DNA of 64,000 bases from Skeletonema tropicum (GCA_037178625.1 CM074127.1:2666001-2730000), one strand, 5' to 3'. Positions 28,935 through 40,789 are shown, numbered from the stretch's first letter. Notes: generated by a model not told the origin, from the letters alone. Numbers and translations: made by a program.

Positions 28935-31900
28935 CTAATTACCAAACGATGGCTCGACTCCAGCTCTGCGGAAAGCAAGGTAGTACTTTAAAAGCTTGCA
29001 CCACTTGCTGAACTTCTCGCTTTCCTCAGGGGTTCGTTCTTTGTAATCTTTAGAAGCAAAGCCCGTCCCCATGATTGGCAGCAAGAAATTTGTCATTGTG
29101 AAACGTTCTCCGCCAGCAGCAGTGGCTGGATCGTCCGTGACATTTATGCATGTTTCCACTTCACAACGGGCGAGCTGGTCCCACTCTGTTCTTGTTGGTG
29201 GTGGAGACGCCGAAGATAGCCGATGAAGATCTACGGCACGGCCATGCTCCAAAGCATCAAGGAGATGACCGACCACTGTCGCCACCTGAATGGGCCTTCC
29301 GCTCGCCTGAGTCATGGCAATTGTCTGCGGATGTGTTCCATTAACAAACTGATCGTAGGATACCTCCCACACTGCTTTCCCGGTCTTTTTGTTCGGCCTG
29401 TAAACGGCATGACGCCACGGCTTGGAAGCTTTCACAGATTCACCGACCTTGAAAGACATTGGGGCGTCGTTGGCTTCGCCGTCACTTTTTGCACTCGCCT
29501 TGGAATTTTCGTCCACCCACTCGCCCAGGACAGAAGTCAATTCGTCAATGCCATTACTACGGACACCAGCTGCAATGAGAGCCTCCTTGTCCATTTTGTT
29601 GTTACATGTAGCTGCTGCGTAGGCGATCTTGACAAGCAGATGCTCCTCCAATACGGCAGCCGGTGCCATACGGTACCTTTCTGCCATATCCATTCGCCAC
29701 GCCTCTATTCTAATCTTCAAATCATCCAACGCATTTACCAAATCTGATTTTCCTCTACTTTCCAAAGAAGCAATGTAATTATACCAGATTTTGAGAGCAG
29801 TAATGCATTCTCCTTCACCTGAGTCAAGTTCATCGTCAGGGATCTGCTCCAAATCTACTCCCTTTGATTCTAGATCGGCAAGAGCCTGGCGTTTCTTCTC
29901 GGCCTCCGCCTTTTCAAGCTCTCGAACGCTAGTGGGTACAGGTAGAATGATCTCTCCCTTTGTCATTGCAGCTTGTCCCTTTAATGTCACTGAGTAGACC
30001 ACATACGGTTTCTATGAAGATTGAGAGCAATACATGTGAGAAAATTCATTGATCACGAAAAAGCAAACACGAAAATGTGCCTGGCTTACCGCATATTTAT
30101 GTGTAGATTGCCTCGTGTTTTGTTTGATGAACCCACGCTGCGTCAATGGTTGGAATAACTCTTTGAAATAAGACAATGGCTTCTTCTTCGCCATTAATGA
30201 TCTCGCAGATTTTACTTTTCGAGATACGCTTGAAGGAAAATCTGACGCTCTGCTATAATATCTGTAATCTTCCACTGTACCACCATTGATTATCTTCTCG
30301 AATGTACTCATTGGCTGCTCGGGGCATGCTGCTATTGCAAGAAGAATGACTCGTGCGCCCTCCGATTGGAAATCTCGTTCAAAATCGTTTGCGTGTTGCT
30401 TCTTTTCCTGACATAGATCGCACGTGCCACAGCTCTTTCCGAAGGATGGTTTCTCTCCAAAAAACTCAAGCAACGAAGCCCTGCGGCAACCGTCTGTACT
30501 CATTGCAAAATCCTTCAAGGCATCCATACTGCGAATCGTGGCCTCTTTCGCTTCTCCTCTCAAGCTCCCTATGTAAAATTCACCCTTGAACTTGGAAAAC
30601 TCCGAGAGGTTAGCATACATCGTACACTCAGCGCTCAATCCGTCACGTCCAGCACGACCCATCTGCTGATAATACTCTTCCACAGTTTTGCAAGGGCCCC
30701 AGTGAATCACGCGACGAATGTCAGGCTTGTCAATTCCCATCCCAAACGCGACAGTTGCGACTATGATAGAAACCTTTCCAATCAAAAAATTAGTGTGGGC
30801 ATCTTCTCGATTACCATTTGAAAGACCAGCATGATATGGTTTCACAAAGTTGGATGAAATTTCCATAGCATCACTGAATGCAATTGTCGGATTCGATTCG
30901 TCAGTAATTTTGTGTGCCAGAGCTTGTGTAATCCTGCTGCAAATCTCCTCGACTTCTTTTTTCGTTGCACAGTATACAATCGTGCTCTTCCCTTGAGTGT
31001 AGGCTTTGTTGCCAAGTTTCAAATATGCTGCTGCAATGTCTTTTACTAATCCATCAAATACGCCGTAATTACCAGTGATGGGCTTTCGACGGATTGTAAT
31101 TTTGAGATTGGACCGATCAAATGATTTCTTCGCAATAGTAGTCCCTTGTCTCAATCGCAAATTTTTGATAATATCTTTCTGTACTCGTGGTACCGCCGTG
31201 GCAGTCAACGCAACCAGCGGTATGTTACACAAAATGCTATGGGACCTCACAGCAGGCCCAATTTGAAGAAATGTCGGACGAAAATCGTGACCCCACTCTG
31301 AAACGCAGTGAGATTCATCAATGGCAATCAGACAGATTTTGGAAATATATTGATGCATGTGGGCGAGTTTGTCAGAGAATCCCTCGCTTGTCAACTTTTC
31401 GGGTGTGACGTACACTAATCTATACTCCCCATTCAGAGCCTTCTCATCTGCCTGAGGATCAGCCTGAGACGATCCCAGATATGTAGCAATATCCACACCA
31501 CCACCTCTACCATTTAATTTTGCGCATTGATCCTGCATCAAAGAAATCAGAGGACTGACGACAATAGCGACCTGGTTTGTGTGAAGCGGTGGAAGCTGGT
31601 ACACAAGAGATTTTCCAGCACCTGTGGCCCAGAAGACGCATGCATCTTTTGATTCCGCTAGCAGTGAGTGGAGTACAGTGAGCTGACCAGGTCGAAATGA
31701 GGAGTGTGCAAAATACTTTTGCATTGTATTTGTCACGTCATTTTGGAACTCAAACGGAATTTCTGAGAGCTCATTTGCGAGGAGAAGCGCTTGTTCCTCG
31801 TCTTCGGTAAGACTACTTGTCGTAGAGCCATTATTCTCATGATCATCTTCCGGAGTTTTTAGTCTCTTTGCTGGAGGAGGGCCAGTGCTCACTGCAGAAT

Positions 31901-32039
31901 TATTATTGTTACTAATAATTTTACCGTTGCTGTTGGGATGAGAGTTCTGCTTTTGGTAAGGATTGACAACTGTCTTTTTTGCGTACGGATTGAACACCTT
32001 TTTGCCAGAAGCGGCGGCAGCGCTTGGTGGAGTCGACAT
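28935..32039 (-). CDS. RecQ-family DNA helicase (two exons)
   Basis: RecQ helicases unwind DNA 3' to 5' during replication and recombination repair. Exon 1 is 32039-30090 and exon 2 is 30011-28935. A 78-bp intron (donor GTAAGC, acceptor CATAG) joins them in frame, giving 1008 residues. The second exon has no ATG start of its own in the right place. The N-terminus is basic and low-complexity. Then come the RecQ motif 0 (FRPGQLTVLHSLL), Walker A (ATGAGKSLVYQLP), DESH box (IDESHCVSEWGHDFRP), motif VI (QMGRAGRDG) and the zinc-binding CRRASLLEFFGE through CGTCDLC. A winged-helix RQC region crosses the intron. No HRDC domain or exonuclease is evident. The start is 260 bp from the MULE insertion. 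Confidence 0.92.
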
Positions 32040-32178
32040 TGCGGAGCCGTTGTTGACTCAAGATAAGGTGGGTGCACTGGTTAGACTCTTAGTGGTAGCA
32101 AGATAGAAGTAAGTATGTACATAGCAAGCAACAATGTGGCCCGAAGCGAAAACGAAGGCGTCGTGCGTGGGCGCTCAA

Positions 32179-32210
32179 GATTTTGATTTGATTTGATTTG
32201 ATTTGATTTG
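32179..32210. repeat. GATTT pentanucleotide repeat
   Basis: About six tandem GATTT units (the first with one extra T) lie upstream of the RecQ start, just outside the MULE. It is a simple microsatellite in the original divergent promoter. Confidence 0.85.
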
Positions 32211-32290
32211 ACGCGTTTCTGCCCTCTTTTCTCGCTTTTGTGGCAATTCCGTCGTACATCCCATTCTCTCAAAATGCAGCACCAACCATC

Positions 32291-32299
32291 AACTCATCA
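32291..32299 (+). repeat. MULE target-site duplication, left
   Basis: The nine bases AACTCATCA stand immediately left of the element and are repeated directly at 37852-37860 to its right. Nine bases is the usual duplication length for Mutator-like elements. Confidence 0.85.
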
Positions 32300-32307
32300 G
32301 TTGGGGA

Positions 32308-32395
32308 GGGGCTACGTTGGGCACGGCTTTTCTGGGCACGGGTTGGGCACGCCCTATGATGTGACGATTCTGCCACGTCACCATACCACGCTCTC
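32308..32395 (+). repeat. MULE left terminal inverted repeat
   Basis: It begins GGGGCTACGTTGGGCACGG and ends CCACGCTCTC. Its reverse complement is found at 37764-37851 with no mismatch that I can see over 88 bases. Transposase binding sites are expected here. Confidence 0.93.
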
Positions 32396-32436
32396 TCCAT
32401 TAACCCTAAAAGGCAGAATTATCTTTCAACAAGAGG

Positions 32437-32440
<4 letters not shown>

Positions 32441-32492
<52 letters not shown>
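32441..32492 (+). repeat. CT dinucleotide microsatellite
   Basis: Twenty-six uninterrupted CT units lie inside the MULE, between the left inverted repeat and the transposase start. GA/CT tracts can act as promoter elements, but this may simply be a microsatellite. Confidence 0.95.
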
Positions 32493-32494
<2 letters not shown>

Positions 32495-32562
32495 ATGTTG
32501 CTGCAGCGCGGCCAATGACAAAAATAAAGTAAGCTAAGTGTTACCAGTGTCATTAATACATC

Positions 32563-35500
32563 ATGCAATCCGCACATTCTCAGGATATTAACAACGATAA
32601 CAGTGGCAGGAGGTCGTCACCAAGCACCAATCTACTAATGAATCCTGGTAATCCTGGTCCTGCTTCTTCCTCTGGTGCGTGTTTGTCAACCTCCACCTCC
32701 ACAAACATGCAACATCCGCATGACACAGGCGCTGCTCATAGCGTAATGCCACATTACAACAGCAACTTCGCCACTTTGTTTCCTCCTCTGCCATCTTCCA
32801 ACAATCAGTGGCCAAGTTATAATCATCATCAGCTTCAGCATCTTTTTCCCATCAATTTTCGACCACCTGCACCTTTTCTCAATCAAGCATCGCTTTTTCA
32901 AAACCAACAGCAACAGCAACATCTAATTCCTCAACAAAACCCAAGCGAACCTCTTGATATGACGATGCAAAACGGTCTGACTGGCACCATTGATATGCCC
33001 ACCAACACAACCACAACAACTTCACCAACTGAAGAGGCAGAATTAGATTTGGCCACCAATACATCCACTAATACCTCCACTGCCACTGCACCTTTTAACA
33101 ACAACGATGTGTTTCCATCGGAACAACTCTTCAAACAAGCAGTGGAAGATTATTGCGTGACTGTGCGGATGTTTCCTAAACAAAAAAAGACAGAAAACAA
33201 AAGAACGCAAGCAGATAATTACATTAGCTATCGATACACCTGTCCTAGATCAGGAACCCACAAGTCACAAAAGAAAGAAGGGATCAAGGGTGCCCGGCCA
33301 ACTCGTCAGTCTCTGAAGACTGGCTGTGAGTGGCACATCAGTGCTGCACGTGAAAGAATGCCTAATGACGCATGCCGTAATGATGAAATTGTCCGTATAA
33401 CATCTGTCTCTCTAGAGCATACAAACGGTTGTAATGGTGGAGATGACCAGGAGATGATTTTCGCATTACGGAAGAGAGCAGGGAGAACATATCCTGACTA
33501 TGCTTTAGCGCACCTACGTAAAGAAGTGAAAGCGCGTAGATATGGCACTGATGATGTCAAAAGTTGGTTGATTCAATCAGGATTTCTGGATGCAACACTG
33601 GAAGAGGCTACCAATTTGCGTTACAGACTTCTAAATGATGAGCCCATAAAAAATTGGAAACCAAATGAGTGCTCTAAGGAGGAGATAGGTCAATGGACTG
33701 ACTATCTTCATAACGAAGACTTAGCAAATGAGATTTCTGCCGGGAGTAAAGACAGCATTGATAACCTGCTAATGTTGCATAGAGGTTTAAAGGAAGAAGT
33801 AGATGGATATGACAGTCGAGTTACAACTGATTCAGAACACAGATTCAGTGGAACTGCATGGCAGACTGGTAGGATGAGGGCAAGACTTCTCAGACATGGT
33901 GCTATGATATTCATTGATGACACAAGGAGTGGTGTCAATACAAGCAACTTTTGCTTTTGGAATGTTATGGTTTCAGATCATGAAGGCAAATCTCAAACTG
34001 TAATGGGAGCAATGACTATGTGTGCTAGCAATGAAGCTGTATCGTGGGTGCTGCAAAGCCTTGTTAGTATGTCACCCTTTGCTGCTGAAATTGTGAAAGC
34101 CACCATGTCAGATTTGGGTAAGTATACAACACCATTGTTCATGTGTGCATCTCAACATCATGCAAGGAGCTGCTTACGACCGAATTCTTTGTTGTTTTTG
34201 TAGGAGTTGGTGTGGAGCCTATACAACGATTTCTCCCTTCTGTCACATTCTTTGGTGCCTGTACATGGCATATTATGAGACTAGATTTCCCTCGTAATTT
34301 GAAACACATCCCAGGCTATGCGGATTGCAAGTCCTTTGTGTATCAACATCTGGTGAAGAACACCACATGTAAACAGGAATGGGATGTTCGCTTGAATGAA
34401 GCATGCCGCAAATGGCCAGGGGCTGCAGAATATCTTCAGCAACTTTCCCTTTATAAAGAGCGGTGGGGGAATCCTTGGAGAATTGAGAATTTCACACTGG
34501 ATATGGAGGCAAGTTCCGTTGTCGAGGGATCATTCTCAGCGTTCCAACGTCATCTTGGAGGACAAGTTCATTCTTTTACTGGTGTCGTCCAGCAACACCT
34601 TCAGAAAGATGAGGATAAGACTTCTGAGGAACGAAAGCAAAGAGTCAAAGCACGAGTTGCAGTCTACGATGATGATGTCCAAGGCATGCGAACAAAAGCG
34701 GCTCAAGAATGTTCGATGAAATGTTCTGTCAAAGTTGTGGATAACTTCATCAAGACAAACCTAGAAGCTCAAGAGTACTCATATGAGGAAATGGCAGTAC
34801 TGTCTGCTGAGCAACAGGCAAGAGGTGTGACTAAGGCATATTTGGTTTATTTAAAAGGTCCAGATAGAGTGACACAACCAAGGAGGGTTGTAGAATTCAG
34901 AGACGGTGTGTATTACTGCATGTGGTGCAAAAGGGACATCAACAGTGGACAGCCATGCAAGCACATCCAACGAGTATGCGATTTTGAATTCAATGAGTCA
35001 CAGTTTCACAATCATTGGAAACTTAATGATACCGAAGTGAAGTCAATCCCTGCAATTTCTCCAGCACCACAAAGAAATGGTGGTTCTTCCATTGATGACA
35101 CTCCTGCAGCAGATTTTGGGGGTGCCGATTTTGATCTGCCAGATGAGAAGGGAGTCGTTGGTGCAGTTGAGCTGCATACTAATGCAACAGATAATGTACA
35201 AGTTGCTGGCGGTGAAGGTGTAGGGGAATTTGTGTCAGATCTTGTTGCCAACCCATTGATTGCAAAACGTTATACAGCAAAGAAAGCGAAACGTTTGAAT
35301 TCGACTCAAATGCACAATATTCTGTTGGACAAATTCAAACAGCTTGCCAGTACTGCATCGCGCAGCAACGAAACATACCAGAAGCTTTTGCCAGTTGTGA
35401 ATTACATGATTGCTAATATTCAAAATGTCGGGGAAGAAGAATTAAAAGGAGCAGCTGCGTCGTACCTTGATCTTACAGTTGCGGATGGTAAGAATAACAT

Positions 35501-35966
35501 CAACAACCCTCAAGGCATCCTTCCTTCTACAAGGAAACGGGGCGAAGGTGGAACTTGCATGAAAAGAAAGATAAGCGGAGTGGAAGCAGTGGTTACGGCA
35601 AAACGTCACATTTCAACTTGTGATCTTTGTAAGGGTATTGGACACAACAAGGCAAATTGCGCAGCTGCAAAGCAGATTGGGAAAAGATTAGTGAAATCAA
35701 CTTGGGGATTGATTGAGACTGTTTCGGTTTTGGACGAAACAAAATCAACAGCTGATGTTGATCCTTGTGTTGCAAAGGATGCGATTGGGATTCAAGTTGT
35801 TGGAAAGGTGTTTGTTTTGAACAGTGTGGTATACAAGGCGAATATCATTCTAAGGGGATTGGCCATGAAAGATTGTCAACCCATGTATTTCGATCATAAT
35901 ACAGTTGCACTATGGGCAAGAGAAGGACAAAGTAATAGCCATTACGTGTTTCTTCATGGAAAATGA
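32563..35966 (+). CDS. MULE transposase (two exons)
   Basis: Exon 1 is 32563-34117 and exon 2 is 34204-35966, with an 86-bp intron (donor GTAAGT, acceptor TTGTAG); the product is 1105 residues. The N-terminus is Asn/Gln/Thr-rich. A FAR1/WRKY-GCM1-like zinc-binding region follows (YTCPRSGTHKS, later HTNGC). The DDE core shows a first Asp in MIFIDDTRSG, a second in ATMSDLGVGVEPIQRF, and the MULE-typical FFGACTWHIMRLDF; the Glu is probably in SSVVEGSFSAFQ. Then come a SWIM zinc finger (YYCMWCKRDINSGQPCKHI) and a CCHC knuckle (CDLCKGIGHNKANC). All parts of a mudrA-type enzyme are present, with no break, so it may be functional. Confidence 0.9.
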
Positions 35967-36238
35967 TTCTGTAAAGATAAAGACAACTGATTTAATTTTG
36001 TGGCTTGAGCACAAGCATTCTTCTTTACTATTTCATTTTATGCAACAAAAGTTGCTAATTCACTGGTTGGGTGATTGGTGGGGTAATCAATAGGTGCTTA
36101 TCCCCTATCAAAATCAGTGATTCCTGGGAATGAAGATGACATAGAATAGATCATTCTCAGAGAAAAAATTCTCTCCACACATTACAGAGGCAGTATGGTA
36201 CCAATGTTTGAGCAAATATGCGTAGGAAAAGATGTGTT

Positions 36239-37519
36239 TTACTTTACTCTTAGAACATTAAACTTATCAATTGGCGCTGCAGATTTGTTCTTTAACATGA
36301 AGTTATACATTTGCTTTGTAATGAATGGAATGAGCCTCGTGCTCCAGGCATCTTCAGTTTCACCTTCAGGGGATGATTGGACCAACCCATGCAAATTCAG
36401 TGCGCTATTGAAGACCACTATACAGACAGTATCTCTCACATTTGTCTCGATTTGAATGTATTTGCCACCAGTCTCGCTTTCCGCAATGACCAAGTGGGAA
36501 TCTGCTATAATTCCACCTCTTCCATCTGGACCACCGCGCGGTATGTATACAAGCGGGTGCATTGTACTCAAATCCCCGGTGTCAGCGTGCAATGCCACAA
36601 CACTGTCTTCTATCATTGCATTCTTCTGGCATCCCTTGCCTATGCGGCGAATCGCAACTTGATTTGCCATCCAGCCAACTGCACCTTGGCAACCAATTGG
36701 TGGGAAAGAGAAGTTTGCATTTATGCTCTTAATTTTTTCATTCTCCCTAAATACATTAGGTGTGTAGTTCAGCAAGGCTGCCGCAACTCTACCAAAGATG
36801 GAAGAGAGAGAGGAAGTAATAGCTTTTGCCTTTTCATATTGATGATTCATAAGAAAGAAGGGCCCAGTTTGTCTTTTATCCATGGATCCAATCCCAAATG
36901 CTGCATATCCCCCACCAGCATGGTTGTCTTGTTCCCAAGCTCTTTTGGGCAAAGCATCAAGAGAATTGTCAAGAGTATTTCCGGCTCCTTTATAGCAGCA
37001 TTCATGTATGTCACGAAGCAGGGGGCATTCGCTATCTGCGCGAGCATAAAGAACATAAACGCTTGAATTGGAGGAGAATTCAACCTCAACAAAGTCCCCA
37101 TATTGTGGTGTAATGAGGGGTGCAGGAGAGTTAGTTAAATGTTTGGCGGTGAGTTGTGCTTTGTGTTTCCCCGCTTTACGTTTCTTCTTTGCTGTGACTT
37201 TGTTGAACTGAAATGAAACAGTTGAATTGTCAAGTTCCATCGCCTTCCGTTTGTTGTCTCTTTTGGAGTCATATTGCAATGATGATGACAAAAATGATAT
37301 TTTTTTTGGTGAAGGTTTGTTCTTGTTTATTGTCCGCCACCATTTCAGGTTCTGATTATGTAAATAGTTGCCGCTTTTCATTTGATCCTTCAATTGTGGA
37401 GGAGTGTATTTTCTGTTGTAAATATTATAGTCATGACGGACGGCTGCTTCGCCACCGTATCGGCGAACCTTCTGCTGGAACAACTCGAATCGATGTAGGT
37501 CATAATAATCGACCAACAT
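36239..37519 (-). CDS. MULE second gene, possible 2OG-Fe(II) dioxygenase
   Basis: I do not know this protein family by name. The frame is open a little upstream, but the first ATG is at 37519, giving 426 residues. The N-terminal 140 residues are Lys-rich and probably bind nucleic acid. The C-terminal third shows the spacing of a double-stranded beta-helix dioxygenase: ALHADTGD (H311, D313), a Gly-rich strand pair (PRGGPDGRGGIIADSHLVI), then NSALNLHGLV (H377) and Arg395 in STRLIP. H-x-D, distal His and an Arg about 18 residues later are the iron and 2-oxoglutarate ligands of that superfamily, which includes the TET/JBP base hydroxylases. The assignment rests on motif spacing alone. Its place inside a transposon suggests a role in DNA or host chromatin modification. 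Confidence 0.55.
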   Translation of the reverse strand: MLVDYYDLHRFELFQQKVRRYGGEAAVRHDYNIYNRKYTPPQLKDQMKSGNYLHNQNLKWWRTINKNKPSPKKISFLSSSLQYDSKRDNKRKAMELDNSTVSFQFNKVTAKKKRKAGKHKAQLTAKHLTNSPAPLITPQYGDFVEVEFSSNSSVYVLYARADSECPLLRDIHECCYKGAGNTLDNSLDALPKRAWEQDNHAGGGYAAFGIGSMDKRQTGPFFLMNHQYEKAKAITSSLSSIFGRVAAALLNYTPNVFRENEKIKSINANFSFPPIGCQGAVGWMANQVAIRRIGKGCQKNAMIEDSVVALHADTGDLSTMHPLVYIPRGGPDGRGGIIADSHLVIAESETGGKYIQIETNVRDTVCIVVFNSALNLHGLVQSSPEGETEDAWSTRLIPFITKQMYNFMLKNKSAAPIDKFNVLRVK

Positions 37520-37763
37520 TGATTTGTTTGTAAGGTATGTTGTGTGTAAATTCGATAGGTCGTAGATGACCAATTATTGAAGCAGCGGCAAGAATACGAA
37601 AACATCTGACGACGAAAGTGGAATGAGCGGTAGTGTTTTGCTGTAGTGACTATGATTTATGCTAGTTGGTGTTGCCGCGGTGACTTTATGGCTTATGATG
37701 TAGTTACTGGGGTATCTAACTTTGACTGTGTGCGGGGCTTGTGGTGGAAAGAAGGGGTGGTGG

Positions 37764-37851
37764 GAGAGCGTGGTATGGTGACGTGGCAGAATCGTCACAT
37801 CATAGGGCGTGCCCAACCCGTGCCCAGAAAAGCCGTGCCCAACGTAGCCCC
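37764..37851 (-). repeat. MULE right terminal inverted repeat
   Basis: This is the reverse complement of 32308-32395. Its outer end is only 62 bp from the start codon of the ribonucleotide reductase gene. Confidence 0.93.
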
Positions 37852-37860
37852 AACTCATCA
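37852..37860 (+). repeat. MULE target-site duplication, right
   Basis: AACTCATCA, identical to 32291-32299. Together the two copies mark the insertion site in the RecQ/ribonucleotide reductase intergenic region. Confidence 0.85.
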
Positions 37861-37913
37861 CCTCTCACTCATCTATCCATCAGCATCATCTCAGATCTCA
37901 CCGCTTATCGCTT

Positions 37914-40789
37914 ATGGCTTTGCCCCAACCAACCACAACCATTTCGACCATGATGCGCTTACATCATATACCTACGCTAGCCTTCATTGGCCTCCATGTA
38001 TTCACTACATGTGCCAGCAGTACATCATCACCTCTTGGTTCATCTCCTCCCTTCATCACACGAGGCGGCTCTTCCACAAAAGCGCTCAAGAAAGATGATG
38101 ATTCTTCAAACATCAACTTCACATCATCTCGTATTCCTAATGACGTCACAGCAGAGGAGCGAACGACTTCGTTATTAGGAGAGTCTACTGCATTGCAAGA
38201 TGGCGAATCAACAGATACTAGCATACTGTTTGTAAAGAAGAAGGATGGGCGTCTGGAGCCAATTGACAAACAAAAGATACTACGACGACTCGAAAATCTT
38301 TCAGAGGGACTCAATCTATCCTTCCTCTCTTTGCCGAAACTTGCGTCATCAATCCTTCTTGGAACATACCCTAATGTAACTACAACTGAAATTGATACCC
38401 TTGCATCTGAAACGGCCGCAAGCATGTCTACACAGCATCCAGATTATGGTCGATTGGCAGCTCGGATATGTGCGTCAGCGAATCACAAATCAACTCCTAA
38501 AACGTTTGCAGAGGCAATGCTACTTCTTAATGAAGATGGAAAGGGTTTTGTCAACAATGAGATTGCAGACCTGGTAAGAAGGAGGGGTGACGAGATTAAT
38601 GCCAGGATAGAAAGTGATAGAGACTTGGAATTGACGTATTTTGGATTCAAAACTATGGAACGGAGTTATTTGCTCAAATCGGACAAGGAGAATATTGTGG
38701 AACGTCCACAGTATCTATGGATGAGGGTTGCGTTAGGAATACACTGTTGCAAATCGCTAGATGAGTCGGGGGCTTCGTTCTCGAAGGAAGAAGAGGATGC
38801 TAATCTTGAAGCAGCGTTCGAGACCTATGACTTGATGAGCAGAGGATACTTCACTCATGCTAGTCCAACACTGTTCCATGCTGGTACAACTCATCCTCAA
38901 CTAAGCAGCTGTTTCTTGGTGCAGATGAGTGACGATTCAATCAATGGAATTTACGATACGTTGAAGCGGTGCGCAGTGATTTCCAAGGCAGCTGGAGGTA
39001 TCGGGCTATGCGTCCACAATATTCGTGCTCGGGGTACATTTATCAAGGGAACAAGAGGTGTATCAAATGGACTCGTGCCGATGCTTCGTGTTTATGACGT
39101 GACATCTCACTATGTCGATCAAGGCGGTGGAAAGCGCCCCGGTGCATTTGCCATCTATCTCGAGCCATGGCATGCTGACATCTTTGATGTGCTGAATTTG
39201 AAGAAGAATCATGGAAAGGAAGAACAACGTGCAAGGAACTTGTTCTATGGATTGTGGGTACCAGATTTATTTATGAAGAGAGTGCAGGAAAATGGTATGT
39301 GGAGTTTGATGTGCCCTGATCAATGCCCTGGTCTTGCGCAATGCCACGGTGAAGAGTTTGATAGATTGTATGCGCAATATGAGTCCGAAGGAAGATTCAC
39401 ACGTCAAGTGCGAGCTCGCGAGTTGTGGGCAGCAATACTCGATGCTCAAATCGAGACGGGAACACCCTATCTGCTGTACAAGGATGCAGCTAATAAAAAG
39501 AGCAACCAGCAAAATCTGGGCACGATTCAGTGTAGTAATCTTTGCACGGAGATTATCCAATACACTGATGAAGAGGAAGTTGCCGTGTGCAATCTAGCCA
39601 GTATTTGTCTTGCCAAATTTGTTGTTACTGAAAGAGGTCGGTATGGATCAACAACTCCTGGCAAAGCCTATTTTGACCATGAGCAGTTGCACAAGGTTGC
39701 CAAAATTGTGACCAAAAATTTAGACAAAGTAATCGATGCAAATCTATACCCGATCGACGGAGCTAAGAAATCAAATCGTCGCCATCGGCCAGTAGGTATC
39801 GGCGTATCAGGTCTTGCGGATACGTTCTTGCGATTGGGATTGCCGTTTGCATCGAAAGAAGCAAAGGAGCTTAATGAGGCTATCTTTGAAACAATCTATC
39901 ATGCCTCGCTTGAAGCAAGTAACGAGAATGCGAAGAAGAAGGGCAGCTACGAATCGTTCGAAGGAAGCCCAGCTAGCAAAGGAAAGTTGCAATTCAACCT
40001 ATGGGACATGGACGACGACGAAACGCCAAGCAGACGTGTAAATAGGGACGACAAGGAAACGCAAACTGAGCTGCAAAAGTATGCGGATGGAGTAAGTGGC
40101 GTTGGGTACGACTGGGAAAAACTCCGCAGCAACATTATCGATCATGGATTGAGGAATTCTCTCCTTGTCGCGCCCATGCCGACCGCTTCGACATCACAAA
40201 TTCTTGGTGTAAACGAGTGCTTTGAGCCGTTTGCATCAAACATGTATGTGCGACGAGTCAAAGCCGGAGAATTCATCCTTTGCAATCCCCATCTGATACA
40301 AGATTTAACAGACCTTGGTCTATGGAATCAAAGTGTGAGGAATCAATTAATGGGAGATGGAGGGTCTGTGGCAAAGATTGACTGCATTCCGGATCATTTG
40401 AAAGAGTTATACAAAACAGTATGGGAGATGAAAATGAAGGATATCATTGACATGGCTGCTGATAGAGGGAAATTTATTGACCAAAGCCAAAGTCTGAACT
40501 TATTCATTGCGGATCCTACCACCGATAAATTAACAGCCATGCACTTTTACGCATGGAAGAAGGGACTAAAGGTGAGAACTGTTCGCAAGAATGCTTGAAT
40601 TCGTTTTGTGCTATTTACTCACAGTATTCTCCTCTATGTTAGACTGGCATATACTATCTTCGGACCCGACCCGCTGTAAATGCGATACAGTACACTGTTG
40701 ATAGGAATATGGCAGAAGAGGTTCCGACTTCTCCAGAACAAAACGTTCCATATGCAGACGACGAAGTGTGTTTGAGCTGCTCAGCTTGA
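37914..40789 (+). CDS. ribonucleotide reductase large subunit R1 (two exons)
   Basis: This is the class I enzyme that reduces ribonucleoside diphosphates to deoxyribonucleotides. Exon 1 is 37914-40571; a 71-bp intron (donor GTGAGA, acceptor TGTTAG) leads to exon 2, 40643-40789, giving 934 residues. Without the splice the protein loses its C-terminus. An ATP cone lies at about residues 100-190. Active-site cysteines are visible in PQLSSCFLVQM and VCNLASICLAKF, with SNLCTEIIQYT between. Exon 2 restores TGIYYLRTRPAVNAIQYTV and the redox-active tail CLSCSA (C929, C932). The N-terminal ~60 residues form an unusual extension with a hydrophobic run (IPTLAFIGLHVFTTCASS), so an organelle-targeted form is possible; another ATG nearby also begins this run. 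Confidence 0.95.

Larger units (their letters stand above)
32300..37851 (+). mobile_element. complete Mutator-like element (MULE)
   Basis: The element is 5552 bp, bounded by AACTCATCA target duplications. It has 88-bp terminal inverted repeats at 32308-32395 and 37764-37851, which look identical when one is reverse-complemented. The left end has eight extra bases (GTTGGGGA) outside the matching block. Inside are a transposase gene (plus strand) and a second gene running towards it (minus strand), with 272 bp between their stops. Both reading frames look intact and the repeats undecayed, so the insertion is recent and may be active. The element separates RecQ from ribonucleotide reductase R1. 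Confidence 0.9.

Noticed and set aside
28935..30002. Separate gene downstream of RecQ
   Set aside because: Its only start is a GTG, and a 78-bp GT-AG intron joins it in frame with the helicase.
36377..37066. 229-codon plus-strand frame inside the MULE
   Set aside because: It is antisense to the second MULE gene, has no domain and no likely start context.
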